DNA from: Lachnospiraceae bacterium
GTDB taxonomy: Bacteria > Bacillota > Clostridia > Lachnospirales > Lachnospiraceae
Reading direction: 5' to 3'
Length of the DNA: 51,931 nt
NCBI GenBank assembly: GCA_009911185.1
Contig: QXWW01000031.1
Coordinates: 1-51,931 of the forward strand
The translations under genes and the position numbers were made by a program. The notes under the pieces are model-generated. The model worked only from the letters and a program-made list of their open reading frames with translations, searched no databases and was not told where the DNA came from. Positions within the stretch are counted from its first letter, which is position 1; every line of letters starts with the position of its first letter. Below, in pieces: positions 17,706-26,943 of the stretch.

Positions 17706-18602
17706 ATGCATACGCAGTTTTTTGGCAATTTTTTGCTCAACAAAGGGGTCATCTCTCCTGAGCAGCTGGTTGAGATACTAAAGATTCAGTCTACCACACA
17801 CAAAAGGCTGGGCACCCTTGCCATACATGCTGGATATATGTCCGCAAGCGAGGTGGAAGACGTTTTCGTTACCCAAACTCACTACGATAAACGTTTTGGA
17901 GAACTTGCCATTGAGCTTGGCTATCTGACAGAGGAGCAGGTAAACGAGCTTCTGGCTCTTCAGCTTCCTAATTATATGCTGCTGGGACAGATTTTAATTG
18001 ACCAGCATATTATTAATCATGTTGAACTGGAAAATCTCATCACAGAGTATAAATCCGTCTATGAAATCTATGACCTTGAACTGATTGAAGAACAAAAATA
18101 TATGGTAGATAAACTTCTCGCTGATTTTTATCTTCCAGAAGATTTGCCTCATGCAGAATATATACTTTCCTATATCACGCTCCTGTTTAACGACCTGGTG
18201 CGCTTCATAGGCGAAGACTTTACTACGCTGAACATTATTGCCCTCCCGGAAGTTCCTACCAATTTCTGTATTTTCCAGCAAGTCGAGGGTTCTTTTTCCT
18301 TCATGTCTGCTCTTGATATGGAAGAGGAAACAGCTATTGCCTTTGCCAGCCGCTACATAAACGAAGAACTCGACGAATTTGACGAGTATGTTTCCGCTTC
18401 CATGGAAGACTTTTTAAATCTGCATAACGGTTTGTATTCTGTTAATATGTCCAATGATTATTCTATGGAACTGCATTTACAGCCGCCGGCACAACATAAG
18501 GAGGAGCTTTTGGCTACAGATTATCCTTCTTATCTGTTACCAATTATTTTCTCATTTGGAACCATTAATTTTATTTTCTCAGTAGAACGAATTGACGAAT
18601 AA
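17706..18602 (+). CDS. MshEN-like N-terminal domain fused to a CheX-like domain
   Basis: Residues 1-115 contain three repeats of the type FGNFLLNKGVISPEQLVEIL / LGTLAIHAGYMSASEVEDVF / FGELAIELGYLTEEQVNELL, the pattern of the MshEN/GspE-N domain, some members of which bind c-di-GMP. Residues 135-298 look like a CheC/CheX fold. The phosphatase signature ExxNxxxG is present as DxxNxxxG (Asp235, Asn238, Gly242), with Glu234 just before. The domain may be a reduced or altered CheY phosphatase, or a docking domain only. It is co-transcribed with the CheY-like gene and followed by a strong terminator. The pairing of a possible c-di-GMP sensor with a CheY partner is inferred. Confidence 0.6.
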   Translation: MHTQFFGNFLLNKGVISPEQLVEILKIQSTTHKRLGTLAIHAGYMSASEVEDVFVTQTHYDKRFGELAIELGYLTEEQVNELLALQLPNYMLLGQILIDQHIINHVELENLITEYKSVYEIYDLELIEEQKYMVDKLLADFYLPEDLPHAEYILSYITLLFNDLVRFIGEDFTTLNIIALPEVPTNFCIFQQVEGSFSFMSALDMEEETAIAFASRYINEELDEFDEYVSASMEDFLNLHNGLYSVNMSNDYSMELHLQPPAQHKEELLATDYPSYLLPIIFSFGTINFIFSVERIDE

Positions 18603-18619
18603 TGACAATACAATATTAT

Positions 18620-18659
18620 AATACCCCTCTGGCCGGAACCAACTGGGCAGAGGGGTATT
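18620..18659. terminator. Bidirectional terminator between convergent genes
   Basis: Perfect 12-bp stem AATACCCCTCTG / CAGAGGGGTATT (18620-18631, 18648-18659), lying between the CheX-like gene (plus) and thrC (minus). T run TTTTC on the plus side. Confidence 0.85.
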
Positions 18660-18669
18660 TTCGTACTGA

Positions 18670-20154
18670 TTATTTTACATTTAAAAATTGTTTTACAACT
18701 GACTGCATCTCATTTACTTCACATACCGTTTTATGGATTACCGGAGCTGTACGAATCTCCTCAATTGCACGGGGTATTTTCACCTTGGATAATACTTCTA
18801 ATTCATCCACCAATTCAAAATCCGGCCTGCTGCCATAGCTTTCGTCAATCGCTGTCATTACGCTCCTGGTAAACTTATATGGACTTGCCGTGGAAGCAAT
18901 AACCGTCCTGGCCCTATCGCCTGTCTCCTTCTGATATTTCTTATAAACGGCGGCGGCTACCGCCGTATGGGTGTCCATAATATATCCCGTTTCCTGATAA
19001 ACTTCCCGGATCACTGCTGCCGTTTCCTCTTCGCTGGCATAATTGCCATAAAATGACGCAAGCTGTTCCTTCATCTCATCTGTAATCGTATATCTCCCCG
19101 TCTCCTGAAGAGACTTCATCAATTCCTGATTCTTTCCGGCATCATTCCCCGCAATCCGATAGATCAAACGCTCCAGATTACTGGAAATAAGAATATCCAT
19201 GGAAGGGGACGAAGTCAGGATAAATTCTCTGTTCCTATCGTATGTACCGGTAGTAAAGAAATCATACAACACCTTATTTTCATTGGAAGCACAAATCAGC
19301 CTGCCCAGCGGAAGCCCCATATTCTTCGCATAAAACGCTGCAAGAATATTACCAAAGTTACCCGTAGGCACCACCACGTTCATTGCCTCTCCATTTTCAA
19401 GAGCGCCTGTTTTCAGCATCTTTGCATAAGCATATACATAATATACAATCTGCGGAACAAGCCGCCCAATATTAATAGAGTTTGCAGAAGAAAACTGATA
19501 ACCAGCCTCCTCCATCTCTTTGGCCAGCAAAGAATCCGAAAACATCTGTTTCACCCCCGTCTGTGCCTGGTCAAAATTGCCTCTGATTCCCACAACAAAG
19601 GTATTCTCTCCCTTCTGCGTCACCATCTGTTTCTCCTGGATAGGGCTTACGCCATCCTTGGGGTAAAATACAATAATCTTCGTTCCTTTTACCTTTGCAA
19701 ACCCAGCCAGCGCCGCTTTTCCTGTATCGCCGGAAGTCGCGGTCAAAATTACAATATCGTTTTCCACCTGATTCTTCCTGGCCGCTGTAATTAAAAGATG
19801 TGGAAGAATCGACAACGCCATATCCTTAAACGCAATGGTAGCGCCATGAAACAACTCTAGATAATAAGCATCCTGCGCCTTCACCAAAGGCGCAATTTCA
19901 CCGTCATCAAACTTTTCATCATAGGCATTTCTGATACAGTTTTTTAATTCTTCTTCCGTATAATCTGTAAGAAACAGCTTCATAACCTCATACGCCGTTT
20001 CCTGATAAGTCATATTTTTTAACCGCTCCATGGAAACATCCAATACCGGAATCTGCTCCGGCACAAATAAACCGCCATTCTCTGCCAGACCTTTCAGTAC
20101 CGCCTGAGAAGCCGTAACTTTTTCATCCGCATTTCTCGTACTTACATATAACAT
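18670..20154 (-). CDS. thrC: Threonine synthase
   Basis: A PLP enzyme converting O-phosphohomoserine to threonine. The N-terminal YVSTRN…LAENGGLFVPEQIP and the lysine motif LELFHGATIAFKDMALSILP (PLP-binding Lys) are typical, as are TATSGDTGKAALAGF and PTGNFGNILAAFYAK. The start giving MLYVSTRN (494 aa) is preferred. The frame is open 12 codons further up, but AAAGGA sits before this ATG and homologues begin MxYxSTR. It is monocistronic from a consensus promoter with an 84-nt leader. The leader has no T-box or recognisable leader peptide. Confidence 0.93.
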   Translation of the reverse strand: MLYVSTRNADEKVTASQAVLKGLAENGGLFVPEQIPVLDVSMERLKNMTYQETAYEVMKLFLTDYTEEELKNCIRNAYDEKFDDGEIAPLVKAQDAYYLELFHGATIAFKDMALSILPHLLITAARKNQVENDIVILTATSGDTGKAALAGFAKVKGTKIIVFYPKDGVSPIQEKQMVTQKGENTFVVGIRGNFDQAQTGVKQMFSDSLLAKEMEEAGYQFSSANSINIGRLVPQIVYYVYAYAKMLKTGALENGEAMNVVVPTGNFGNILAAFYAKNMGLPLGRLICASNENKVLYDFFTTGTYDRNREFILTSSPSMDILISSNLERLIYRIAGNDAGKNQELMKSLQETGRYTITDEMKEQLASFYGNYASEEETAAVIREVYQETGYIMDTHTAVAAAVYKKYQKETGDRARTVIASTASPYKFTRSVMTAIDESYGSRPDFELVDELEVLSKVKIPRAIEEIRTAPVIHKTVCEVNEMQSVVKQFLNVK

Positions 20155-20237
20155 GATCCATTCCATCCTTTGCTTCTTTATTCCACTCAAACAGGGATCC
20201 CCAGAGCGTATTTACAAAATGCTCCAGGACACCCCTC

Positions 20238-20266
20238 ATTATAAAAGTTTTCTTTTTTCCTGTCAA
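20238..20266 (-). promoter_or_regulatory. Consensus promoter of thrC
   Basis: On the minus strand: TTGACA (20261-20266), 17 nt, TATAAT (20238-20243), a perfect sigma-A match just after the end of the SleB-like gene. Confidence 0.85.
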
Positions 20267-20287
20267 CAAGCGCCCTGCATAAATTTC

Positions 20288-21082
20288 TCAGGGAAGCGTA
20301 TAAAACTCATGCCCTCCATGCTGAAACAGCCATTTCAAATTTCGGTCAAACCATGCCATATCATAGGGATTTGCTTTTCTCCTGGCGGAAAAGAAAAGGG
20401 CTCCGTTCGAGACATCTTCCTCATGCAGCGCCTGTTCCACCGCCGCGATCGTTTCCGGCATAATTGTAACTGAAAAATATCTTCCGTCCACCGTTGGAGA
20501 AAATTGTGGACTGCCTCCACTGCGTTCGAAAATCACATCGTAAACAGTAGACGCAAATTTATCGCATAACACGCGGTTTAAAATCACTTCCGCTACCAAC
20601 ACTTTTCCATGCTCATCTTCTCCTCCCGCCTCCGCCTGCACAATTCTGCACAATGCCTCATAATCTTCCTCTGTGACAACAATATCCCCATATGGATTTA
20701 GCGGCTCCTTCTGCATCTCATTACAGGATGTTTGAACGCTTGCGCATACTGCCGTCACTTCCCGCCTGGAAATCTCCACTTGTATTTTGTCTCTGACGTG
20801 CTCCTCTCCTATAATACTCTGACATGCCGCTGCAAAACTTTGTTCTGAAAGAAGCAGCTCTGCCGGATTTTCTTTCTGCGGTTCTTCTTTGGCGTCCTCA
20901 ACTATTTTATTTTTTGCTGAAACCTGGTTCTTTCCTGCACCCTGAATGTTTTGCTCCTTCAGCAAAATCATTGCAAATACAGTAAATCCAAAAACAAGAA
21001 CTGCACAGCTTCTATATAATTTCTTCGATATGCTTTTTATAGAAAAATACGCGTTCCTAAACAGATTTTGAATTGTCAACAT
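20288..21082 (-). CDS. SleB/CwlJ-type cell wall hydrolase, membrane-anchored
   Basis: Residues 25-43 form a membrane anchor. The C-terminal 120 residues are a Hydrolase_2 domain (YEALCRIVQAEAGGEDEHGKVLVAEVILNRV, with the conserved catalytic Glu in QAEAGGE; then SGGSPQFSPTVDGRY and ANPYDMAWFDRN). SleB and CwlJ open the spore cortex at germination, but similar domains also occur in vegetative wall enzymes. The middle (45-130) is low-complexity linker. Without a peptidoglycan-binding domain or spore genes nearby, a germination role is not shown. It is divergent from the AP2-domain gene. Confidence 0.85.
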   Translation of the reverse strand: MLTIQNLFRNAYFSIKSISKKLYRSCAVLVFGFTVFAMILLKEQNIQGAGKNQVSAKNKIVEDAKEEPQKENPAELLLSEQSFAAACQSIIGEEHVRDKIQVEISRREVTAVCASVQTSCNEMQKEPLNPYGDIVVTEEDYEALCRIVQAEAGGEDEHGKVLVAEVILNRVLCDKFASTVYDVIFERSGGSPQFSPTVDGRYFSVTIMPETIAAVEQALHEEDVSNGALFFSARRKANPYDMAWFDRNLKWLFQHGGHEFYTLP

Positions 21083-21171
21083 AGTAATTCCTCTTTTCCC
21101 TTTAAGATTTCACGTCTAACTGATGTAATCTTTCCCATTATTTACCATTATATTCTGACAAATTGTGAAAC

Positions 21172-21199
21172 TTGCGTTTCCCATTTTTTGTGATATACT
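21172..21199 (+). promoter_or_regulatory. Promoter of the AP2-domain gene
   Basis: TTGCGT (21172-21177), 16 nt, then TATACT (21194-21199) with an extended TG before it. About 57 nt of leader precede the ATG. Confidence 0.55.
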
Positions 21200-21256
21200 T
21201 ATTTTGTAGTTTTTCCCCGAAAAAAATACATGAGATGACTACGAAAGGAGAAAATT

Positions 21257-22072
21257 ATGCTGCCAGGCGCCTATCTCGCTCACAAAAAAAATGGAACTGC
21301 TTACTATCGCTCCAGTATAACCTTCCAGAACAAACACATATCCCTGGGCAGTTATACTACGGAACAAAAGGCTCATCAGGCTTACCAGGAAGCTGCATGT
21401 CTGCTTTTCGATTCCTCCACAGTCTTTGAAGACGTTTTTTCACTACCCACTATTCTAAATTTTGACAAGGTGATTTCTTTGCTGAATTTTCGGGATAACC
21501 ATATTTATTTTAAAAATCCTATCTATTTGAGGAATAATTATTTCGTTTATTATCTTTCCCCAACGGAAGAATTAAAATTTGACATTGACGACCTTTTTTA
21601 TTATTCCAGTCATAGAATTATGCGGCGCCAGGGACATCTCTTTGTGAACGATTATGGAATGCAGGTCAGCGTCCTCTCCAGATATGGCATCAAAAATTAT
21701 GCCGTAGCCGGCCGGGACTACTATTTTGCCAATGAAGATCCCTGTGATCTCCGTTACTCCAATATTATTGTCATTAACCGTTATTATGGCGTAAGTAAAA
21801 TCAGTATGCCTGGCTCTGACACTTATAAAGTTCAAATTCACATCAATGGAAATTATACGGTAGGAACCTACCACAAAGAAGAAAAGGCGGCAATCGCCTA
21901 TAATAAAGCTGTTGATCTTGCAAAAAAACACGGGATCCGCAAAAATTTCCAAACCAACTATCTGGAAAGGTATTCGCCTAGAGAATACGCCGAAATTTAC
22001 AGCCAGATTAAACTCTCAAAAAAATATCTGCATTATCTGGAAACGATTGCAAAAAATCCAGAGCGCGTTTGA
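21257..22072 (+). CDS. AP2 / degenerate HNH / AP2 protein, probable DNA-binding protein
   Basis: Residues 5-50 and 187-226 both look like AP2-type three-strand DNA-binding domains (YYRSSITFQNKHISLGSYTTEQKAHQAYQEA; YKVQIHINGNYTVGTYHKEEKAAIAYNKA), each a beta sheet followed by a helix rich in Ala. The region between (about 105-178) keeps the outline of an HNH homing-endonuclease domain, including a DxxRYSNIIVIN segment like the usual DNRRSNLRVVT. However, the positions of the catalytic His residues carry other residues (VLSRYG, RDYYFANEDP). It therefore looks like a homing-endonuclease relative that has lost nuclease activity and kept DNA binding. GGAG lies 7 nt before the ATG. It is a single gene between a cell-wall hydrolase and leuD, with no intron or phage context. 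A regulator is the likeliest role. Confidence 0.6.
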   Translation: MLPGAYLAHKKNGTAYYRSSITFQNKHISLGSYTTEQKAHQAYQEAACLLFDSSTVFEDVFSLPTILNFDKVISLLNFRDNHIYFKNPIYLRNNYFVYYLSPTEELKFDIDDLFYYSSHRIMRRQGHLFVNDYGMQVSVLSRYGIKNYAVAGRDYYFANEDPCDLRYSNIIVINRYYGVSKISMPGSDTYKVQIHINGNYTVGTYHKEEKAAIAYNKAVDLAKKHGIRKNFQTNYLERYSPREYAEIYSQIKLSKKYLHYLETIAKNPERV

Positions 22073-22120
22073 AAATCGCTCTCTTTAAGATGCAATTATC
22101 AGACACGCTCTTAGGACGGA

Positions 22121-22606
22121 TTATTTTTGATTAATATAATTAATCAATCCCTCAGACTTAATAATTTTCTGCATAAATTCCGGGAACGCCTGCCCCTGAA
22201 AGGAAGTCCCTCTTGTTTTATTGGTAATAATTCCGCTGTCAAAATCTACTTCAACCTCATCTCCCGATTCAATGCCCTTCGCCGCCTCCGGGCATTCAAT
22301 AATCGGAAGTCCGATATTGATAGCATTGCGGTAAAATATCCTTGCAAACGTCTCCGCTATTACACAGCTCACGCCGGACGCCTTAATAGCGATAGGCGCA
22401 TGTTCTCTCGAAGAACCGCAGCCAAAATTTTTATCCGCTACAATCAAATCTCCTTTCTGTACCTTATTTACAAACTCCCTGTCAATATCTTCCATACAAT
22501 GCGTGGCTAACTCCTGGGGATCCGAAGAATTCAGGTATCTTGCCGGAATAATTACATCTGTATCCACATTGTCTCCATATTTAAACACTGTTCCGCTGGC
22601 TTTCAT
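22121..22606 (-). CDS. leuD: 3-isopropylmalate dehydratase small subunit
   Basis: The 161-residue swivelling domain of the aconitase-like isomerase for leucine synthesis. It contains [16 protein letters not shown], the [18 protein letters not shown] active-site block, and [19 protein letters not shown]. It pairs with LeuC encoded 10 nt upstream. The short length and the leuC partner of 418 residues mark the separate-subunit type shared with archaea and many Firmicutes. AGGAGG precedes the ATG. Confidence 0.94.
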   Translation of the reverse strand: MKASGTVFKYGDNVDTDVIIPARYLNSSDPQELATHCMEDIDREFVNKVQKGDLIVADKNFGCGSSREHAPIAIKASGVSCVIAETFARIFYRNAINIGLPIIECPEAAKGIESGDEVEVDFDSGIITNKTRGTSFQGQAFPEFMQKIIKSEGLINYINQK

Positions 22607-22616
22607 ATGCTTCCTC

Positions 22617-23873
22617 CTATTCTTCTGGCGCTGAAATCTTACCAGTAATGGCGCTTGCTGCTGCGACCGCCGGGCTTGCCAGATATATCTCTGATTCTAC
22701 ATGTCCCATACGGCCTACAAAATTACGGTTCGTTGTTGAAACACATCTCTCTCCTTCTGCTAAAATCCCCATATAACCGCCCAGGCAAGGACCGCAGGTA
22801 GGCGTGCTCACAATGGCTCCTGCTTCTATAAATGTTCGCAGTAATCCTTCCTCCATTGCCTCAAGATAGATTCTCTGCGTGGCTGGAATTACAATACAGC
22901 GGATTCCTTTTGCCACCTTCTTGCCTTTGAGTACCTGGGCTGCAATCCGAAGATCATCCAGCCGGCCATTCGTACAGGAACCTATCACAACCTGATCAAT
23001 CGCTACATCTCCCGCCTCGTCGACCGTTCTTGTGTTTTCCGGAAGATGGGGAAAGGCAACGGTAGGCTTTAAAGCGCCTAAATCTATCGTGTATTCTTCA
23101 TCATATTCCGCGTCTTCATCGGCCTCATAAACCTTATATTCTCTCGCAGAATGTTCTTTCATATAAGCTGCGGCAACGTCGTCTACCGGAAAAATGCCAT
23201 TCTTGCCTCCTGCTTCAATCGCCATATTGGCAATGGTAAATCTGTCGTCCATAGAAAGATTGCAGATTCCTTCACCGGTAAACTCCATCGATTTATACAA
23301 TGCTCCGTCCACACCTATCATGCCGATGATATGTAAAATCACATCTTTTCCGCTAACCCATTTGGAAGGCTTGCCTATGATACGAAACTTGATGGCAGAC
23401 GGCACTTTGAACCAGGCTTTTCCAGTTGCCATTCCCGCCGCCATGTCCGTACTTCCCACCCCGGTAGAAAAAGCTCCAAGGGCTCCATAGGTACAGGTAT
23501 GGGAATCTGCACCGATAATCACATCTCCCGCTACCGTCAGACCTTTCTCTGGAAGCAGGGCATGTTCAATGCCCATTTCACCCACATCAAAAAAATTCGT
23601 AATCTCATGCTTACATGCAAATTCACGGACGCATTTACAATGCTGTGCTGATTTTATATCCTTATTGGGTACAAAATGATCCATAACCAGGGCGATTTTA
23701 TCTTTATGGAAAATTCCCTCCGCAGTAAATTTGTCCATTTCATGAATGGCTACGGGCGAAGTAATATCATTACCCAAAACCAGATCCAGCTCAGCTTCTA
23801 TTAACTGTCCTGCTTTTACTTCAGGAAGCCCTGCCGCCGCTGCCAGAATCTTCTGTGTCATTGTCATTCCCAT
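22617..23873 (-). CDS. leuC: 3-isopropylmalate dehydratase large subunit
   Basis: Converts 2- to 3-isopropylmalate with LeuD, using a 4Fe-4S cluster. The three cluster cysteines are in [14 protein letters not shown] and [13 protein letters not shown]. Substrate-site motifs include [16 protein letters not shown] and GVGSTDMA. The true start is [18 protein letters not shown], preceded by AGGAGG at 8 nt. The frame is open 38 codons further up, but that part is the leader and has no ribosome site. Neither leuA nor leuB is in the window. The operon faces a LysR regulator, which is likely its controller. Confidence 0.93.
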   Translation of the reverse strand: MGMTMTQKILAAAAGLPEVKAGQLIEAELDLVLGNDITSPVAIHEMDKFTAEGIFHKDKIALVMDHFVPNKDIKSAQHCKCVREFACKHEITNFFDVGEMGIEHALLPEKGLTVAGDVIIGADSHTCTYGALGAFSTGVGSTDMAAGMATGKAWFKVPSAIKFRIIGKPSKWVSGKDVILHIIGMIGVDGALYKSMEFTGEGICNLSMDDRFTIANMAIEAGGKNGIFPVDDVAAAYMKEHSAREYKVYEADEDAEYDEEYTIDLGALKPTVAFPHLPENTRTVDEAGDVAIDQVVIGSCTNGRLDDLRIAAQVLKGKKVAKGIRCIVIPATQRIYLEAMEEGLLRTFIEAGAIVSTPTCGPCLGGYMGILAEGERCVSTTNRNFVGRMGHVESEIYLASPAVAAASAITGKISAPEE

Positions 23874-23919
23874 GTATGATTCCTCCTGTTCTTTTAATAC
23901 TTCATAATCATAATTGAAA

Positions 23920-23949
23920 AAGCATAAAACTTCAATACTCTTTATGCTT
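23920..23949. promoter_or_regulatory. 9-bp inverted repeat in the leuC leader
   Basis: AAGCATAAA (23920-23928) and TTTATGCTT (23941-23949) are perfect complements separated by 12 nt, 47 nt upstream of the leuC start. It could be the LysR-type operator or a leader hairpin. The shared intergenic region also contains AT-rich dyads near the LysR gene. Confidence 0.45.
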
Positions 23950-24029
23950 GCTATTTTAGCACACAGCATAGTATAATAGAAATACATATTAAATATAATT
24001 ATTATAATTTATAGTTATGGAGAAAATAT

Positions 24030-24926
24030 ATGAATCAGAATCTTTCCTCTTACCGGATTTTTTATGCTGTCGCCAACACCGGAAATATTTCTAAAACAGC
24101 AAAGGAGCTGTATATCAGTCAGCCTGCAGTTAGCAAATCTATCCAAAAACTGGAAGAGAGCCTGGAAGTAAAGCTTTTTGACCGCAGCTCCCGGGGCGTT
24201 ACTCTCACCCCGGAAGGTGAACTCTTGTATGCATACGTAAAGTCTGCTTTTGAAACCCTTGCGGTCGGAGAAAACAAGCTGCGCCGTTCTGTCTCCCTTG
24301 GTATCGGGAATCTGGCTATCGGAGCCAGTTCTACTCTGTGCAAATATATTCTTCTTCCTTATCTAAAAGATTTTATCAAGCAATGCCCCCATATAAATAT
24401 TTCCATTGCCTGCCATTCCACAAATGATACCTTAAAACTGTTGGAAGAGGGAAAGCTTGATATTGGCTTAATTGGAAAACCGCAGCATCTGAAAAGTATA
24501 AATTTTCATTCTCTGCGGGAAATTGAAGATATTTTCGTTGCTACCCAAGATTACCTTCATAACCTGCAAATCCGCGGGGTAAACCGCAGACAAATCCTGC
24601 AAAACTGCACATTGATGCAGTTAAACCGTGAAAACATGACGCGCCAGTATATTGACAGCTATTTTCAAGACAATCATATATTGCCGCAGGACACGATTGA
24701 GGTCTCCAATATGGATCTCTTAATTGAAATGACCAAAACCGGATTAGGCGCAGGGTGCGTAATTCGGGATTTTGTGCGCACTGAACTGCAGTCGGGCACT
24801 CTGGTGGAAATCCCGCTTGATATCCCCATTCACAAACGTGAAATTGGCTTTGCCTACAATAAAAACGCAAAGATCTCTAAATCTCTGGCATATTTCATCC
24901 AGTTTTACGAAAACTATAAATTTTAA
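24030..24926 (+). CDS. LysR-family transcription regulator
   Basis: Residues 1-60 form the winged helix (YRIFYAVANTGNISKTAKELYISQPAVSKSIQKLEESLEVKLFDRSSRGVTLTPEG), and residues 90-295 the two-lobed ligand domain (LAIGASSTLCKYILLPYL…). It lies divergent to leuCD with 156 bp between the starts, the usual arrangement for a LysR activator and its target. Control of leucine synthesis is therefore the most likely job, perhaps with an isopropylmalate-type inducer. That is inferred from position only. GGAG lies about 10 nt before the start. Confidence 0.88.
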   Translation: MNQNLSSYRIFYAVANTGNISKTAKELYISQPAVSKSIQKLEESLEVKLFDRSSRGVTLTPEGELLYAYVKSAFETLAVGENKLRRSVSLGIGNLAIGASSTLCKYILLPYLKDFIKQCPHINISIACHSTNDTLKLLEEGKLDIGLIGKPQHLKSINFHSLREIEDIFVATQDYLHNLQIRGVNRRQILQNCTLMQLNRENMTRQYIDSYFQDNHILPQDTIEVSNMDLLIEMTKTGLGAGCVIRDFVRTELQSGTLVEIPLDIPIHKREIGFAYNKNAKISKSLAYFIQFYENYKF

Positions 24927-25000
24927 CAACTCACAATCTGGTAATTTTTAAGATCCAGAAATATAACATGATTCTCCGACGCCGTCTATGTACGACTTTG

Positions 25001-25067
25001 TATACCTTGTCGGACGAAGTCCGCCTGTTTTGCAGGAACATGCATTATGGAATGCCCTGTGGGTATA
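25001..25067. other. Compact set of hairpins closed by an outer stem, between convergent genes
   Basis: TATACC (25001-25006) can pair with GGTATA (25062-25067). Inside lie three perfect small hairpins: CGGAC-GAA-GTCCG (25011-25023), CCTG-TTTTG-CAGG (25024-25036) and GCATT-ATGG-AATGC (25042-25055). It is not a tRNA (no T-loop). The surrounding 24927-25127 holds no gene. Confidence 0.35.
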
Positions 25068-25127
25068 AATTTTCAGCATCTTTTACTTAAAATCTGCTGC
25101 CCGATTTTATAGTATTTAAAACGTCAA

Positions 25128-25163
25128 AATCCCCAGACAAGACCTCCGTTCTGCCTGGGGATT
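25128..25163 (-). terminator. Terminator of ilvC
   Basis: AATCCCCAG (25128-25136) pairs with CTGGGGATT (25155-25163), 7 nt after the ilvC stop. On the minus strand the stem ends GGGGATTTTG. Confidence 0.75.
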
Positions 25164-25170
25164 CTGTATA

Positions 25171-26202
<1,032 letters not shown>

Positions 26203-26329
26203 CTAAAACTATTTATGATACTTCTGATAATTAGATAAAAATCATCAGATAAACAGGAAAATGCAAAACATCTTCCCAATAACACATACTCTGTCAAACG
26301 ATTTCTGTTCTTACATAAAAACAGCGCCA

Positions 26330-26830
26330 TTAATCAAACATTTTGACATCAGACGATCCCCTGGTCAGCCCTGTAATGCCAGTTCTCGCAAGTTCCAGTA
26401 TCTCATAGCCTTCCAGCAGCTCTAAAAATGCCTCCAGCTTGTTCTGACTGCCAATCAATTCAATCATCATTGAATCGTTGGTCACATCGACAATTTTGGT
26501 TTTAAAAATTTCAGCAAGAGATATGACTGCCTGACGTTCTGTGTTTTTTACTCTGATCTTAATCAAAATCAACTCTCTGCATACAGAACTGCCGTATTCC
26601 AGCTTTTTAATGTCAACTACGTCTTCCAGCTTTGCAAGCTGCTTCTCAATCTGTTCCAGAATTAACTCATCGCCGCTTGAAACAATGGTAATTCTGGTAA
26701 ATCTGGGATCTGCCGTTACTCCAGCTGAAATGCTGTCAATATTGTATCCTCTCCGGCTGAACAAACCGGACACATGACTGAGCACATTCGGAGTGTTTTC
26801 AACCAAAATTGATAATGCCTGTCTCTCCAT
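26330..26830 (-). CDS. ilvN: Acetolactate synthase small (regulatory) subunit
   Basis: An N-terminal ACT domain (MERQALSILVENTPNVLSHVSGLFSRRGYNIDSI…) is followed by the C-terminal ALS_ss domain (ELILIKIRVKN…VIDVTNDSMMIELIG-type), 166 residues in all. It gives valine feedback to the catalytic subunit. I start at MERQ, where homologues begin; an in-frame ATG two codons earlier is possible. The large subunit gene (ilvB) is not adjacent, so the partner lies elsewhere. It has its own promoter and is followed by ilvC. Confidence 0.93.
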   Translation of the reverse strand: MERQALSILVENTPNVLSHVSGLFSRRGYNIDSISAGVTADPRFTRITIVSSGDELILEQIEKQLAKLEDVVDIKKLEYGSSVCRELILIKIRVKNTERQAVISLAEIFKTKIVDVTNDSMMIELIGSQNKLEAFLELLEGYEILELARTGITGLTRGSSDVKMFD

Positions 26831-26901
26831 GCACATACCTGCCTTTTCTACCTGCCATTTTCAAACATGCCCTATGGCATGTCCCTCGCAATCACTACTT
26901 A

Positions 26902-26929
26902 AGTTTAGCACATTACCTCTGTTTGTCAA
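26902..26929 (-). promoter_or_regulatory. Promoter of ilvN
   Basis: On the minus strand: TTGACA (26924-26929), 16 nt, TAAACT (26902-26907). The leader contains the palindrome ACATGCC-CTAT-GGCATGT (26865-26882), which could form a hairpin before the ribosome site. Confidence 0.65.
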
Positions 26930-26943
26930 TAGTTTCTAACATA

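Noticed and set aside
20155-20237. T-box or attenuator before thrC
   Set aside because: Leader too short; no T-box motif (TGGNACCGCG) and no run of Thr codons.
25001-25067. tRNA gene
   Set aside because: Cloverleaf-like outline but no T-loop GTTC, no anticodon-arm match and no discriminator/CCA context.
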